From contig NZ_CWKH01000001.1 in NCBI RefSeq assembly GCF_001245615.1, positions 2,914,001-2,978,000 of the forward strand: a stretch of DNA of 64,000 nt. Direction: 5' to 3'. The translations under genes were made by a program, and so were the position numbers. Under the pieces are notes generated by a model. It ran no database searches. It was given only the letters and a program-made list of their open reading frames with translations, and was not told the origin of the DNA. Of the stretch, positions 17,964 to 26,752 are shown piece after piece (the first letter of the stretch is position 1; each line of letters opens with the position of its first letter). The stretch comes from Mycolicibacterium neworleansense (GTDB lineage: Bacteria; Actinomycetota; Actinomycetes; Mycobacteriales; Mycobacteriaceae).

Positions 17964-18011
17964 GTTAACGATGTTAACACTACGCTCTGACCTGCAATTA
18001 ACATTGTTAAT
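17964..18011. promoter_or_regulatory. Two TetR operator palindromes
   Basis: GTTAACGATGTTAAC (17964-17978) and ATTAACATTGTTAAT (17997-18011) are 15-bp palindromes sharing the core TTAACNNNGTTAA, with centres 33 bp (about three turns) apart. The first overlaps the -10-like TAACAT of the tetR gene on the minus strand; the second lies just upstream of the reductase ribosome site. The pair is well placed to repress both genes. Confidence 0.7.
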
Positions 18012-18030
18012 CAACGAAGGAAGGTGCGGC

Positions 18031-18990
18031 GTGGGAAGCGAACTGCCAGCCGACGGGATCGCCGTCGCCGTCCGCCAGCTCCGATGGGAGGCCGATGGCG
18101 TGGTGTCCGTGCAACTGCAGCCGCGGTCCGGCGGGCCACTTCCGCCCTGGGACCCCGGCGCACACATCGACCTGGTCCTGCCGACCGGTATCCGACGCCA
18201 GTACTCGTTGTGCGGGCCGATCGGTGAACGGTCGTACTACCGCATCGGGGTGCGGCGCGAACGCGCCAGCCGCGGCGGTTCCGAGTATGTGCACGCGTTT
18301 CTGCGTCCAGGGCAACAACTTACGGTTGCCGGACTGCGGAACACCTTTGAGCTGCGTCGGGCCACTTCCTATGTGTTCGTGGCCGGCGGCATCGGAATCA
18401 CCCCCATCCTTCCGATGATCCGTCAGGCCGAAACCTGGGGCGTGGACTGGGAACTGCTCTACGCCGGGCACACCGCAAGCTCGATGCCGTTCTCGGACGA
18501 ACTCCGCGGGTACGGACCGCGGGTGCGCTTCTATGCCTCTGACGCCGACGGCCGCATCCCCCTCAGTGAGCATTTCGCCCAAGTGCAGCCCGGGGTGAAG
18601 GTCTATGCGTGCGGGCCCTCGGCGCTGCTGTCGGCAGTGCAGGACGCCACCGCACATTGGCCGGCCGACAGCCTGCATCTCGAGCGCTTCAAACCGCGCA
18701 AACTGGTAGCCTCCGCCGCCGACAAGCCGGTCGAGGTGGTGTGCGCGGCATCGGGCAAGACGGTCAACGTCGAAGCGGGCCAGAGCATTCTCGCCGCGCT
18801 CGACCGCGCCGGGGTCAGCGTGCCGTCGTCGTGCCGATCGGGGATCTGCGGTGCGTGCGAGACGGCCGTAGTCGACGGTGTACCCGACCATCGCGACGAC
18901 ATCCTCTCCGAGTCCGAGCGGGCCGCCAACGACCGCATGTACATCTGCGTCTCCCGGGCCCGAACTCCGCGGCTCGTCCTCGACGTCTAG
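18031..18990 (+). CDS. PDR-type oxygenase reductase (flavin/NAD domain plus 2Fe-2S ferredoxin)
   Basis: This 319-residue electron-transfer protein has the phthalate-dioxygenase-reductase layout. There is an FMN-binding barrel with RRQYSLCG at 55-62, a nucleotide domain with GGIGITPI at 119-126, and a C-terminal plant-type 2Fe-2S domain ligated by Cys268, Cys273, Cys276 and Cys306. It passes electrons from NAD(P)H to an oxygenase. GTG at 18031 is preceded by GAAGGAAGG, which fixes the start. It is followed after eight bases by a flavin-binding PNPOx-like gene and is under probable TetR control. No oxygenase partner is encoded nearby. It is paralogous to the reductase at 47710-48669. Confidence 0.92.
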   Translation: MGSELPADGIAVAVRQLRWEADGVVSVQLQPRSGGPLPPWDPGAHIDLVLPTGIRRQYSLCGPIGERSYYRIGVRRERASRGGSEYVHAFLRPGQQLTVAGLRNTFELRRATSYVFVAGGIGITPILPMIRQAETWGVDWELLYAGHTASSMPFSDELRGYGPRVRFYASDADGRIPLSEHFAQVQPGVKVYACGPSALLSAVQDATAHWPADSLHLERFKPRKLVASAADKPVEVVCAASGKTVNVEAGQSILAALDRAGVSVPSSCRSGICGACETAVVDGVPDHRDDILSESERAANDRMYICVSRARTPRLVLDV

Positions 18991-18998
18991 GGAATTCA

Positions 18999-19670
18999 AT
19001 GATGAAAACGACAGGCACAGCGGCAGACTCGTACTCCCCCGTCTCGATGGAGCGGATCAGGGAGATTGTCGGGCACCCCGAACGGTTCATCGCGGAGAAG
19101 AAGGAACCGAAACTCGGTGAGTTCTCGGCGCGGTTCATCGCGCACAGCCCGTTCTTCTGCATGGCCACGGTGGGCGCCGATGGCCAGTTGGACACCAGCC
19201 CGCGAGGCGACCCACCGGGATCGGTCCGGATCCTCGATCCGTCGACGCTCGCCATCCCCGACCGGCCGGGCAACAAGCTCGCCGACTCTCACGAGAACAT
19301 CACCAAGCACCCCGCGGTCGGGTTGGTCTTCTTCGTGCCCGGCCTCCGCGAGGTCATCCGGGTCAACGGCGACGCGTTCGTCACCGACGACCCCGAATTG
19401 CTCGAGATGCTCAGCGCCGACGGCAAGCCCGCGGTATTGGCCACCATCGTGCGCATCCGCGAAGTGTTCGGGCAGTGCGGCAAGGCGGTGATCCGGGCCA
19501 AGCTCTGGGAGGGCGACAGCCGAGGGCTGGCCGACGCCGTGACGTTGGGCGGGGACTTCTACACCCTCTCGATCACCGAGAGCGCGGCGAAGATGGCCGA
19601 GAAACTCGGCGACCTGGCCGGCTCACTTCATGCGGTGATCGACGATCACTACAAGAACGAGCTGTACTGA
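18999..19670 (+). CDS. Pyridoxamine 5'-phosphate oxidase-like FMN-binding protein
   Basis: This 223-residue protein belongs to the split-barrel PNPOx-like group (pyridoxamine 5'-phosphate oxidase-related, FMN-binding). The conserved core reads HSPFFCMATVGADGQLDTSPRGDPPG at about residues 48-73 (written here in two overlapping motifs, FFCMATVG and DTSPRGDPPG). It continues with IPDRPGNKLADSHENI and FFVPGLREVIRVNG. Mycobacterial relatives reduce or bind F420, FMN or heme products, so the reaction is open. Two ATGs (18999 and 19002) overlap; the first is used. It is the second gene of a two-gene operon with the PDR-type reductase. Confidence 0.85.
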   Translation: MMKTTGTAADSYSPVSMERIREIVGHPERFIAEKKEPKLGEFSARFIAHSPFFCMATVGADGQLDTSPRGDPPGSVRILDPSTLAIPDRPGNKLADSHENITKHPAVGLVFFVPGLREVIRVNGDAFVTDDPELLEMLSADGKPAVLATIVRIREVFGQCGKAVIRAKLWEGDSRGLADAVTLGGDFYTLSITESAAKMAEKLGDLAGSLHAVIDDHYKNELY

Positions 19671-19694
19671 CCGTCAACGGCGGCGACCGAACCG

Positions 19695-20774
19695 TCAGAC
19701 CGCTGCTGCGGCAGCGGCAGGTTCGACCGTCACCTTGATGGCCTCACCGTTCTGCACGATCGAGAATGCGTCGAGCACGTCGCCGAGCGGGATGTGGCGC
19801 GTGATGAGATCCTTCACCGGCACCTGACCGGTCGAAATGTACTGCAGCGCACGCTTGTTGTGCTCCGGAGCGGAACCGTTGGCGCCGTGGATGTGCAGCT
19901 GGCGGTAGTGCACCACATTCGAATCACACGTGATGGTCGGATTGGTCTTGGGCAGCCCCCCGAAGAACGAGATGCGCCCGTTTCGGGCCGCCATCGCAAT
20001 GGCCTGTTCCTGCGTGACGTTGGCAGCGGTGGCGGTGATGACGACGTCGGCGCCGCGGCCGCCGGTCAGTTCCATCACCTTCTCGACGACATCGACCTCC
20101 GAGGCGTTGATCACCTCGTCGGGATGCACGGCGTCGGCGGACATCTTCAGCCGGCTTTCGTTCACGTCGACGAGATAGACCGGGCCACAGTTGTGTACAC
20201 CGCGGGCGATGCGGATGTGCATACAGCCGATGGGGCCGGCACCGAACACCACGACGGTGTCCCCCTCTTCGATACCGAGCAGATCTTGTGCGTTGATCGC
20301 GCATGCGAACGGTTCGGCCGCCGACGCCTCGTCATAGCTGACGTTGTCCGGAATCCGGTTCAGGCCATCGACTTTGAGCACCTGGCGCGGAACGATCATG
20401 TACTCGGCGAACCCGCCGTCGTACTGGTAGCCCATCGATGTCTGGTTCTGGCACACGGCCATCCAACCCTTGCGGCATTCGTGGCATTCACCGCACGGGA
20501 CTGCCGCGATCACCTGAACCCGGTCGCCCTCGGCCCAATCGGTGCCGTTCGCGGTGTTTACCTGGGCACCCACCTCCACGATGTCACCGGCGATCTCATG
20601 GCCGATGGTGCGCGGTGGGGTCAGGTTCTGGTGCCCGTTGTGCAGGATCTTGACGTCGGTGCCGCAGGTGGAGCAGTTGCGCACTCGGATCTTCACCTCG
20701 TCGGGGCCGCACTGCGGCTCCGGTACATCCTCCAGTCGAACATCCTCGGGGGCGTAGTAGCGCAGGGCTTTCAT
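19695..20774 (-). CDS. Zinc-dependent medium-chain (sugar-alcohol-type) dehydrogenase
   Basis: This 359-residue member of the zinc alcohol dehydrogenase family has catalytic zinc ligands in NCSTCGTDVK and GHEIAGDIVEVG, a structural zinc loop with CGECHECRKGWMAVC, and a Rossmann motif VFGAGPIGCMHI. It resembles sorbitol, threonine and hexitol-phosphate dehydrogenases rather than ethanol dehydrogenases. ATG at 20774 has GAGAGGA upstream. It is divergent from a mannitol-type PTS permease and its DeoR regulator, so oxidation of an imported polyol phosphate is the most natural role. That is inferred from position; the exact polyol is not readable. Confidence 0.85.
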   Translation of the reverse strand: MKALRYYAPEDVRLEDVPEPQCGPDEVKIRVRNCSTCGTDVKILHNGHQNLTPPRTIGHEIAGDIVEVGAQVNTANGTDWAEGDRVQVIAAVPCGECHECRKGWMAVCQNQTSMGYQYDGGFAEYMIVPRQVLKVDGLNRIPDNVSYDEASAAEPFACAINAQDLLGIEEGDTVVVFGAGPIGCMHIRIARGVHNCGPVYLVDVNESRLKMSADAVHPDEVINASEVDVVEKVMELTGGRGADVVITATAANVTQEQAIAMAARNGRISFFGGLPKTNPTITCDSNVVHYRQLHIHGANGSAPEHNKRALQYISTGQVPVKDLITRHIPLGDVLDAFSIVQNGEAIKVTVEPAAAAAAV

Positions 20775-20863
20775 GGCGGTCCTCTCGACTCACAGGGACT
20801 GGCGCTAACCGGGTCGGTATGAGCACCCTAACGCCAATCCGGTCATAAAACCACAATTTCTTC

Positions 20864-20907
20864 TGCCCATTTACGCCCGCTTGCTTGCAGTGATGCCCAC
20901 TTATGCG
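20864..20907. promoter_or_regulatory. Direct repeats, candidate DeoR operator
   Basis: TGCCCATTTACGC at 20864-20876 recurs as TGCCCACTTATGC at 20894-20906, a 30-bp (three-turn) spacing, in the 194-bp region between the divergent dehydrogenase and PTS genes. Direct repeats with this spacing suit DeoR-type repressors. A second loose pair nearby (CGCTAACCGGGTCGGTAT and CGCCAATCCGGTCAT) may extend the control region. Confidence 0.45.
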
Positions 20908-20968
20908 GTGTACTGGGTATGTATGTGACCGGCGTCACCCAGCAGCCGGCAAGATCGGAGGTCGTCAG

Positions 20969-22936
20969 ATGTCCACTGTCGAAGCGCCACGCACCGGAGT
21001 TCGGGTGCACGTGCAGAAGCTGGGCACTTCGCTGTCGAACATGGTGATGCCGAACATCGGCGCCTTCATCGCCTGGGGCCTGATCACCGCCCTGTTCATC
21101 GAGCAGGGCTGGTTGCAGGCCATCTTCGCCGGGCTCAGAGACCCCGACGGGTGGGTGGCCAGAATCGGCGGCTGGGGCAGCTACGACGGCGCGGGCATCG
21201 TCGGCCCGATGATCACCTACCTGCTGCCCGTCCTGATCGGGTACACCGGCGGCCGGATGATCCACGGCAACCGCGGTGCCGTCGTCGGCGCGATCGCCAC
21301 GATGGGGGTGGTCGCCGGCGCCGACGTCCCGATGTTCATGGGCGCCATGATCATGGGGCCGCTGGGCGGATGGGCGATGAAGAAGGCCGACGCGCTCTGG
21401 GAGGGCAAGATCCGGCCCGGTTTCGAGATGCTGGTCGACAACTTCTCCGCGGGCATCCTGGGCATGCTGCTGGCCATCTTCGGCTTCTTCGGTATCGGAC
21501 CGATCGTGTCGTCGTTCACCCGCGCCGCCGGCAACGCTGTGGACTTTTTGGTCAACAACGATCTGCTGCCGCTGACCTCATTGCTCATCGAACCGGCGAA
21601 GGTGCTGTTCCTCAACAACGCCATCAACCACGGCGTGCTGACCCCGCTGGGTACCACCCAGGCCCTGGAGACCGGCAAGTCGATCCTGTTCCTCCTTGAG
21701 ACCAATCCCGGCCCCGGCCTCGGAGTCTTGTTGGCGTTCATGGTCTTCGGCCGCGGCGCCGCCCGCGCCTCGGCACCGGGCGCCGCGATCATCCAGTTCT
21801 TCGGCGGCATCCACGAGATCTACTTCCCGTACGTGCTGATGAAGCCCAAGCTGATCGCCGCCACCATCCTCGGAGGCATGACCGGCGTCTTCATCAACGT
21901 GCTGTTCGGGTCCGGACTGCGCGCCCCCGCCGCGCCCGGTTCGATCATCGCGATCTACGCGCAGACCGCCGGCGGCAGCTTCCTCGGTGTGACGTTGTCC
22001 GTGCTCGGGGCCACCACCGTCTCGTTCGCCGTCGCCTCACTGCTGCTCAAAACCGACCGTGCCGACGACGAGCCCGACCTGGCCGCGGCCACCGCCGAGA
22101 TGGAGGCACTCAAGGGCAAGAAGTCGAGCGTGGCTTCCACCCTGGTCGCTGCGCACAGGAGCCCGGTGACCAGCATCGTGTTCGCCTGTGATGCCGGCAT
22201 GGGGTCCTCCGCGATGGGTGCGTCGGTGCTGCGCAAGAAGATCCGTTCCGCAGGATTCGCCGACATCGCGGTGACCAACCAGTCGATCGCGAATCTCACC
22301 GACACCTACGACCTGGTGGTGACCCACCGCGATCTGACCGACCGGGCCCGCCTGAAAACCGCTTCGGCCGCGCATGTCTCGGTCGAGGATTTCATGAGTT
22401 CACCGCGCTACGACGAGATCGTCGAGATGCTGCGGACCACGAACTCCTCTGGAGATGAGCACTCGCGCCAAGACCAGAAAGACGAGAAGCAGCCCGAGAG
22501 CGCTGCGGACGACGTTCTGCCGCTGGAATCGATCGTGCTGGCCGGCAGCGCCACGTCGGCGGATGCCGCCATCGACGAGGCCGGCGCCCTGCTGGTCGCA
22601 GCCCACGCCGTCGACCCGGCCTACGTGGAAGCCATGCACGAGCGTGAGAAGTCGGTGTCGACCTACATGGGCAACGGTCTGGCCATCCCGCACGGCACCA
22701 ACGAGGCCAAGACCGCGATCCGCCGTACCGGGATCTCCTTCGTGCGCTACCCCGAACCCATCGACTGGAACGGCAAACCCGCCGAGTTCGTCGTCGGCAT
22801 CGCCGGACTGGGCAACGACCACATGGCACTGCTGACCAAGATCGCGCACGTCTTCCTCGACAAGGACGAGGTGGCCCGGCTGCGGGCGGCGACCAGCGCC
22901 GACGACGTGCGCGCAGTGCTCACCGACAGCAAATAA
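20969..22936 (+). CDS. mtlA: PTS mannitol-type permease, EIICBA
   Basis: This 655-residue three-domain PTS transporter both imports and phosphorylates a hexitol. Residues 15-360 form the EIIC membrane domain with the GGIHEIYFPY substrate motif at 279-288. Residues 400-490 are EIIB with the phosphocysteine Cys407 in FACDAGMGSSAMG. Residues 515-655 are EIIA with the phosphohistidine His575 in GLAIPHGTNEA. The domain order and motifs match MtlA. ATG at 20969 has GGAGG seven bases upstream. It is followed after 27 bases by a DeoR regulator. General PTS proteins (EI, HPr) are not in the window. Mannitol is the best guess; other hexitols are possible. Confidence 0.92.
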   Translation: MSTVEAPRTGVRVHVQKLGTSLSNMVMPNIGAFIAWGLITALFIEQGWLQAIFAGLRDPDGWVARIGGWGSYDGAGIVGPMITYLLPVLIGYTGGRMIHGNRGAVVGAIATMGVVAGADVPMFMGAMIMGPLGGWAMKKADALWEGKIRPGFEMLVDNFSAGILGMLLAIFGFFGIGPIVSSFTRAAGNAVDFLVNNDLLPLTSLLIEPAKVLFLNNAINHGVLTPLGTTQALETGKSILFLLETNPGPGLGVLLAFMVFGRGAARASAPGAAIIQFFGGIHEIYFPYVLMKPKLIAATILGGMTGVFINVLFGSGLRAPAAPGSIIAIYAQTAGGSFLGVTLSVLGATTVSFAVASLLLKTDRADDEPDLAAATAEMEALKGKKSSVASTLVAAHRSPVTSIVFACDAGMGSSAMGASVLRKKIRSAGFADIAVTNQSIANLTDTYDLVVTHRDLTDRARLKTASAAHVSVEDFMSSPRYDEIVEMLRTTNSSGDEHSRQDQKDEKQPESAADDVLPLESIVLAGSATSADAAIDEAGALLVAAHAVDPAYVEAMHEREKSVSTYMGNGLAIPHGTNEAKTAIRRTGISFVRYPEPIDWNGKPAEFVVGIAGLGNDHMALLTKIAHVFLDKDEVARLRAATSADDVRAVLTDSK

Positions 22937-22963
22937 CCGACGCCGCACCCGGACTCCCCCAGA

Positions 22964-23731
22964 ATGGCAAGCGTGGATTCAGATACCCGCCAGAGTCGCA
23001 TCGTCGAGTTCGCGCGCAGCCGGGGCCGCGTCGACGTGCTGACGCTGGCCGACGAACTCGACGTCGCGGCCGAGACCATCCGGCGCGATCTCAAGGCACT
23101 GGCCGGTAGACGACTGCTCAAACGCGTGCACGGCGGCGCGATCCCATTGGAGACCGCGGCGTTCGAATCCACCGTCGAATACCGCAGCCAGGTGGACCTG
23201 GCCCAGAAGCACCGCATCGCCGCCGTGGCGGCACACCTGTTGCACGGAGCCGAAACCGTCTACCTGGACGAGGGTTTCACGCCACGGCTGATCGCCGAGC
23301 AGCTCGCCGATCAGGAGCTGACCGTGGTGACATCGTCGCTGCTGGCCGCCGAAGCACTGGCACACAGCGAGACCGTCACCGTCCTGATGATCGGTGGACG
23401 AATGCGCGGGCGCACTCTGGCCACCGTCGACCACTGGGCGGTGGAACGACTGAGCAGCCTGGTGATCGACATCGCCTTCCTCGGCACCAACGGAATCACT
23501 GCCGAGCATGGCCTCACCACACCGGATCCCGCGGTGGCAGCGGTGAAGCAGACAGCGGTGACCGTCGCGCAACGGTGCGTACTGGTGGCGGCGCATTCAA
23601 AGTTCGGGGAGACCAGTTTCTGCCGGTTCGCGCAGGTCTCCGATTTCGAGTCGATCGTCACCGGCACCGAATTGCCCGCCGACCAAGCCCAGCGTTATGA
23701 AGCGCTGGGGCCGTCGGTGATCCGCGCCTGA
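22964..23731 (+). CDS. DeoR-family transcriptional regulator
   Basis: This 255-residue regulator has a DeoR-type N-terminal helix-turn-helix (RVDVLTLADELDVAAETIRRD, then KRVHGGAI, residues 18-65) and a sugar-phosphate sensing domain with AQKHRIAAVAAHLL, LDEGFTPRLIAEQL and VLVAAHSKFGE. Members usually repress sugar or polyol operons until a phosphorylated intermediate accumulates. It is the second gene of the PTS operon. Direct repeats in the upstream divergent region are its likely target. The start is ATG at 22964; a GTG three codons later is possible. Confidence 0.9.
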   Translation: MASVDSDTRQSRIVEFARSRGRVDVLTLADELDVAAETIRRDLKALAGRRLLKRVHGGAIPLETAAFESTVEYRSQVDLAQKHRIAAVAAHLLHGAETVYLDEGFTPRLIAEQLADQELTVVTSSLLAAEALAHSETVTVLMIGGRMRGRTLATVDHWAVERLSSLVIDIAFLGTNGITAEHGLTTPDPAVAAVKQTAVTVAQRCVLVAAHSKFGETSFCRFAQVSDFESIVTGTELPADQAQRYEALGPSVIRA

Positions 23732-23745
23732 GGTCCCCCACGCCG

Positions 23746-24666
23746 TCAGACCTCGTCCCAGAACCGCCCCGCGCGCCGAGCGATCTCTTCCGGGTATTCG
23801 CCGTTGATGGCGTGGGACGCGTCGGCCCAGAGCTCGACTTGTCCGCGCGGCAACAATTCTCGCGCGCGTTCGACGGCACGCGGCGGGTTGAGCATGACGC
23901 TGCGACCCGCGATCAACGCCAGCACCGGCACATCGAGATTTCGCAGTTGCTCATCGGTGAACAGTTTCGGCGCCGGTGTGCGCAGCGTGAAATCCGTTGA
24001 ACCCGCCGAGATCAGCGCGGCCTCCGTCTCGGCGTCACTGATATCGGCGCCGCCGGCGATCCAGCTCTGCACCCTGCGGCGCCAACGCTCCGGTATGCCG
24101 GGAGCGAACAGGGCCACCGAGGCCAGGATCGCCTTGGCCGGGGCACCGGTGAAAGTGAACACCGGATCGAGCAGGGTGAGCGACGCGATCCGGCCGGGCC
24201 GGTGCGCCGCGCAGTTCGCCGCCGTCCACCCGCCCATCGACACTCCCAGCAGGTGCGCCTTCTCCAGGTCCAGGCCGGCCAGCGCCTCGTCCAGCCATTG
24301 CGCCTGATCCGGTGCACCGCGAATCACCTTGTCCTGCACCGACAGACCGGCCTCACCGAGCAGGTCGACGCCGTAGACGGTGGACCGTTGCAGCAGCGGC
24401 CCGAGGTTGGTCTGGTACATCGGCGTCGACGCGTTGCGCCCGGGCAACAGCACCACCGGCGGACCGGCGTCGGGCCCGGCGAACCGGTAGGCCCGCACGG
24501 TGCCGAATGAGGTGGGCACGTCGAACAGTTCAAACGGCGGCAATGTCGCCATCCCGGCCCGGTAGGCACCCAGGAAATGCTCGAACGCCGCATCGGAAAG
24601 AAAGGCGCCCAGCCCACTGCGGTCCCACCGCCCGGCGATGTTGACCTTGGGAACCCGCAGATCCAT
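23746..24666 (-). CDS. Alpha/beta hydrolase
   Basis: This 306-residue alpha/beta hydrolase has nucleophile elbow GVSMGGWTAA near residue 142, the strand VVLLPGRNASTPMY and a late histidine in ASHAINGEYPEE, so the triad looks complete. The substrate is unknown. ATG at 24666 (MDLRVPKV) is taken as the start because the only alternative, about 23 codons upstream, lies inside the long hairpin at 24688-24748 that separates this gene from glmS. It converges on the DeoR gene with a 14-base gap. Confidence 0.82.
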   Translation of the reverse strand: MDLRVPKVNIAGRWDRSGLGAFLSDAAFEHFLGAYRAGMATLPPFELFDVPTSFGTVRAYRFAGPDAGPPVVLLPGRNASTPMYQTNLGPLLQRSTVYGVDLLGEAGLSVQDKVIRGAPDQAQWLDEALAGLDLEKAHLLGVSMGGWTAANCAAHRPGRIASLTLLDPVFTFTGAPAKAILASVALFAPGIPERWRRRVQSWIAGGADISDAETEAALISAGSTDFTLRTPAPKLFTDEQLRNLDVPVLALIAGRSVMLNPPRAVERARELLPRGQVELWADASHAINGEYPEEIARRAGRFWDEV

Positions 24667-24687
24667 CACGTCAGCCCCGCCAACGGC

Positions 24688-24748
24688 CTCCAATGTTGGC
24701 TTGTGTGCCAAATTCTCGCCAAAACTCGCACACAAGCCGACATTCGAG
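24688..24748. terminator. Long imperfect hairpin downstream of glmS
   Basis: AATGTTGGCTTGTGTGC at 24692-24708 pairs with GCACACAAGCCGACATT at 24728-24744 with one mismatch. Including the flanking CTC and GAG the stem extends to 21 bp with two mismatches, around a 19-base loop. It starts 11 bases after the glmS stop and precedes the hydrolase ATG. A transcription terminator is the plain reading. The length and near-perfect symmetry would also fit a dispersed palindromic repeat. Confidence 0.65.
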
Positions 24749-24758
24749 GGCAGCCGGG

Positions 24759-26636
24759 TTATTCGACGGTGACGGACTTGGCCAGGTTGCGCGGCTTGTC
24801 GACGTCGTACCCTCGCGACCGGGCCACCCCGGCAGCGAACACCTGCAGCGGAATCGTCGACAGCAACGGCTGGAAAAGCGTTGACACCGCCGGGATCTCG
24901 ATCAGGTGATCGGCGTAGGGCCGGACCGTGTCATCGCCCTCCTCGGCGATCACGATGGTCACGGCACCGCGGGCCTGGATCTCCCGGATGTTCGAGAGCA
25001 GCTTGGCGTGCAGCATCTGCGCGTTCTTGGGCGACGGCATCACGACGATCACCGGCAGGTCCTCGTCGATCAGGGCGATCGGACCGTGCTTGAGCTCACC
25101 GGCGGCGAAGCCCTCGGCGTGCATGTAGGCCAGCTCCTTGAGCTTGAGCGCGCCTTCCAACGCCACCGGGTAACCGACGTGCCGACCCAGGAACAACACC
25201 GTGGGCGACTTCGCGAAACGCTGTGCCAACTGCCCCACCGGCTCGATGCCGGCCAGCACCCGGCCGATCATGTCCGGCATGGCCTCCAGATCGTGGTACT
25301 CGCGCTCGACCTCGTCGGGGTACTTGGTCCCGCGGGCCTGCGCCAGCGCCAGCCCCACCAGGTAGTTCGCGGCGATCTGCGCCAGGAACGTCTTGGTGGC
25401 GGCCACGCCGATCTCCGGTCCGGCCCGGGTGTAGAGCACCGCGTCGGCCTCGCGCGGGATCTGGCTGCCGTTGGTGTTGCAGATCGCCAGCACCTTGGCC
25501 TTCTGCGTCTTGGCATGCCGCACCGCCTCCAGGGTGTCGGCGGTCTCGCCGGACTGCGAGATGGCGATCACCAGGGTGCTGCGGTCCAGCACCGGGTCGC
25601 GGTACCGGAACTCGCTGGCGAGCTCGACCTCGACGGGCAGCCGGGTCCAGTGCTCGATGGCGTACTTGGCCAGCAGACCCGAGTGATAGGCGGTGCCGCA
25701 GGCGACGATGAAGACCTTGTCGATCTCTCGAAGCTCTTGATCGCTCAACCGCTGCTCGTCGAGCACGATGCGGCCGTCGACGAAATGCCCCAGCAGGGTG
25801 TCGGCGACCGCGGCGGGCTGCTCGGCGATCTCCTTGAGCATGAAGTAGTCGTAGCCACCCTTTTCGGCGGCATCGAGGTCCCAGTCGATGTGGAATTCCC
25901 GGTAGTCCCGGCCGGCCTCCAGATCGTCCCGGCCGAAGAAGTCGGTGATCCGGTAGCCGTCGGCGGTCAGCACCACGGCCTGGTCCTGGCCGAGCTCCAC
26001 GGCGTGGCGGGTGTACTCGATGAACGCCGCGACATCGGAGCCGACGAACATCTCGCTTTCGCCGATGCCGACGACCAGCGGGGTGGACCGGCGAGCGGCC
26101 ACGATCGTGCCCGGATCGTCGGCGTTGGCGAACACCAGCGTGAAGTGGCCTTCCAGGCGCTGCAGCACGGCCAGCACCGAGGCCGGGAAATCGCCCGCGG
26201 TGTCGCCGTTGGCGTACTGGCGGGCCACCAGGTGCACCGCCACCTCGGAGTCGGTGTCGCTGGAGAACTCCACCCCGTCGGCTTCCAGTTCGGCGCGCAG
26301 GACGGCGAAGTTCTCGATGATCCCGTTGTGCACGACGGCGATCTTGGCCGCGGCGTCACGGTGTGGATGGGCGTTGCGGTCGGTGGGACGGCCGTGAGTG
26401 GCCCAGCGGGTGTGGCCGAGGCCGGTGGTGCCGGTCAGGATGCCGTCGTCGGTCTCGGCGAGAGCGGTCTCCAGGTTGGCCAGCCGGCCGGCGCGGCGAC
26501 GTACCGTCAACCCGCCGTTGCCGTCGATCAGGGCGATTCCCGCGGAGTCGTAGCCCCGGTATTCCATCCGCCGCAACGCGTCGACCACGATGCCGCGGGC
26601 CGGGCGCGCCCCGACGTAGCCGACGATTCCACACAT
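24759..26636 (-). CDS. glmS: Glutamine-fructose-6-phosphate aminotransferase (isomerizing)
   Basis: This enzyme makes glucosamine-6-phosphate, the first step to UDP-GlcNAc for the cell wall. The 625-residue protein starts MCGIVGYVG with the nucleophilic Cys2 of the glutaminase domain. RRMEYRGYDSAG, GHTRWATHG and HNGIIENF follow, and then two SIS domains with ACGTAYHSG, ISQSGETADT and the C-terminal YDVDKPRNLAKSVTVE. It is the mycobacterial core copy (Rv3436c-like by recall). A long hairpin follows its stop. GlmM, the next enzyme in the pathway, is at 62600-63940. Confidence 0.97.
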   Translation of the reverse strand: MCGIVGYVGARPARGIVVDALRRMEYRGYDSAGIALIDGNGGLTVRRRAGRLANLETALAETDDGILTGTTGLGHTRWATHGRPTDRNAHPHRDAAAKIAVVHNGIIENFAVLRAELEADGVEFSSDTDSEVAVHLVARQYANGDTAGDFPASVLAVLQRLEGHFTLVFANADDPGTIVAARRSTPLVVGIGESEMFVGSDVAAFIEYTRHAVELGQDQAVVLTADGYRITDFFGRDDLEAGRDYREFHIDWDLDAAEKGGYDYFMLKEIAEQPAAVADTLLGHFVDGRIVLDEQRLSDQELREIDKVFIVACGTAYHSGLLAKYAIEHWTRLPVEVELASEFRYRDPVLDRSTLVIAISQSGETADTLEAVRHAKTQKAKVLAICNTNGSQIPREADAVLYTRAGPEIGVAATKTFLAQIAANYLVGLALAQARGTKYPDEVEREYHDLEAMPDMIGRVLAGIEPVGQLAQRFAKSPTVLFLGRHVGYPVALEGALKLKELAYMHAEGFAAGELKHGPIALIDEDLPVIVVMPSPKNAQMLHAKLLSNIREIQARGAVTIVIAEEGDDTVRPYADHLIEIPAVSTLFQPLLSTIPLQVFAAGVARSRGYDVDKPRNLAKSVTVE

Positions 26637-26752
26637 AGGGTCCCAGGGTAGTGCAGTCGGCCGCGTGGCCCGATTCTGCGCGACGGCGTTTGACGCATCT
26701 CACCGCGAAAGCACGCGGGCGCGGATTCGGCGGGGTGGGTTACGGTCAACGC

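Noticed and set aside
24906..26651. A 581-codon plus-strand frame opposite glmS
   Set aside because: It is fully antisense to glmS, whose motifs are complete from Cys2 to the C-terminus.
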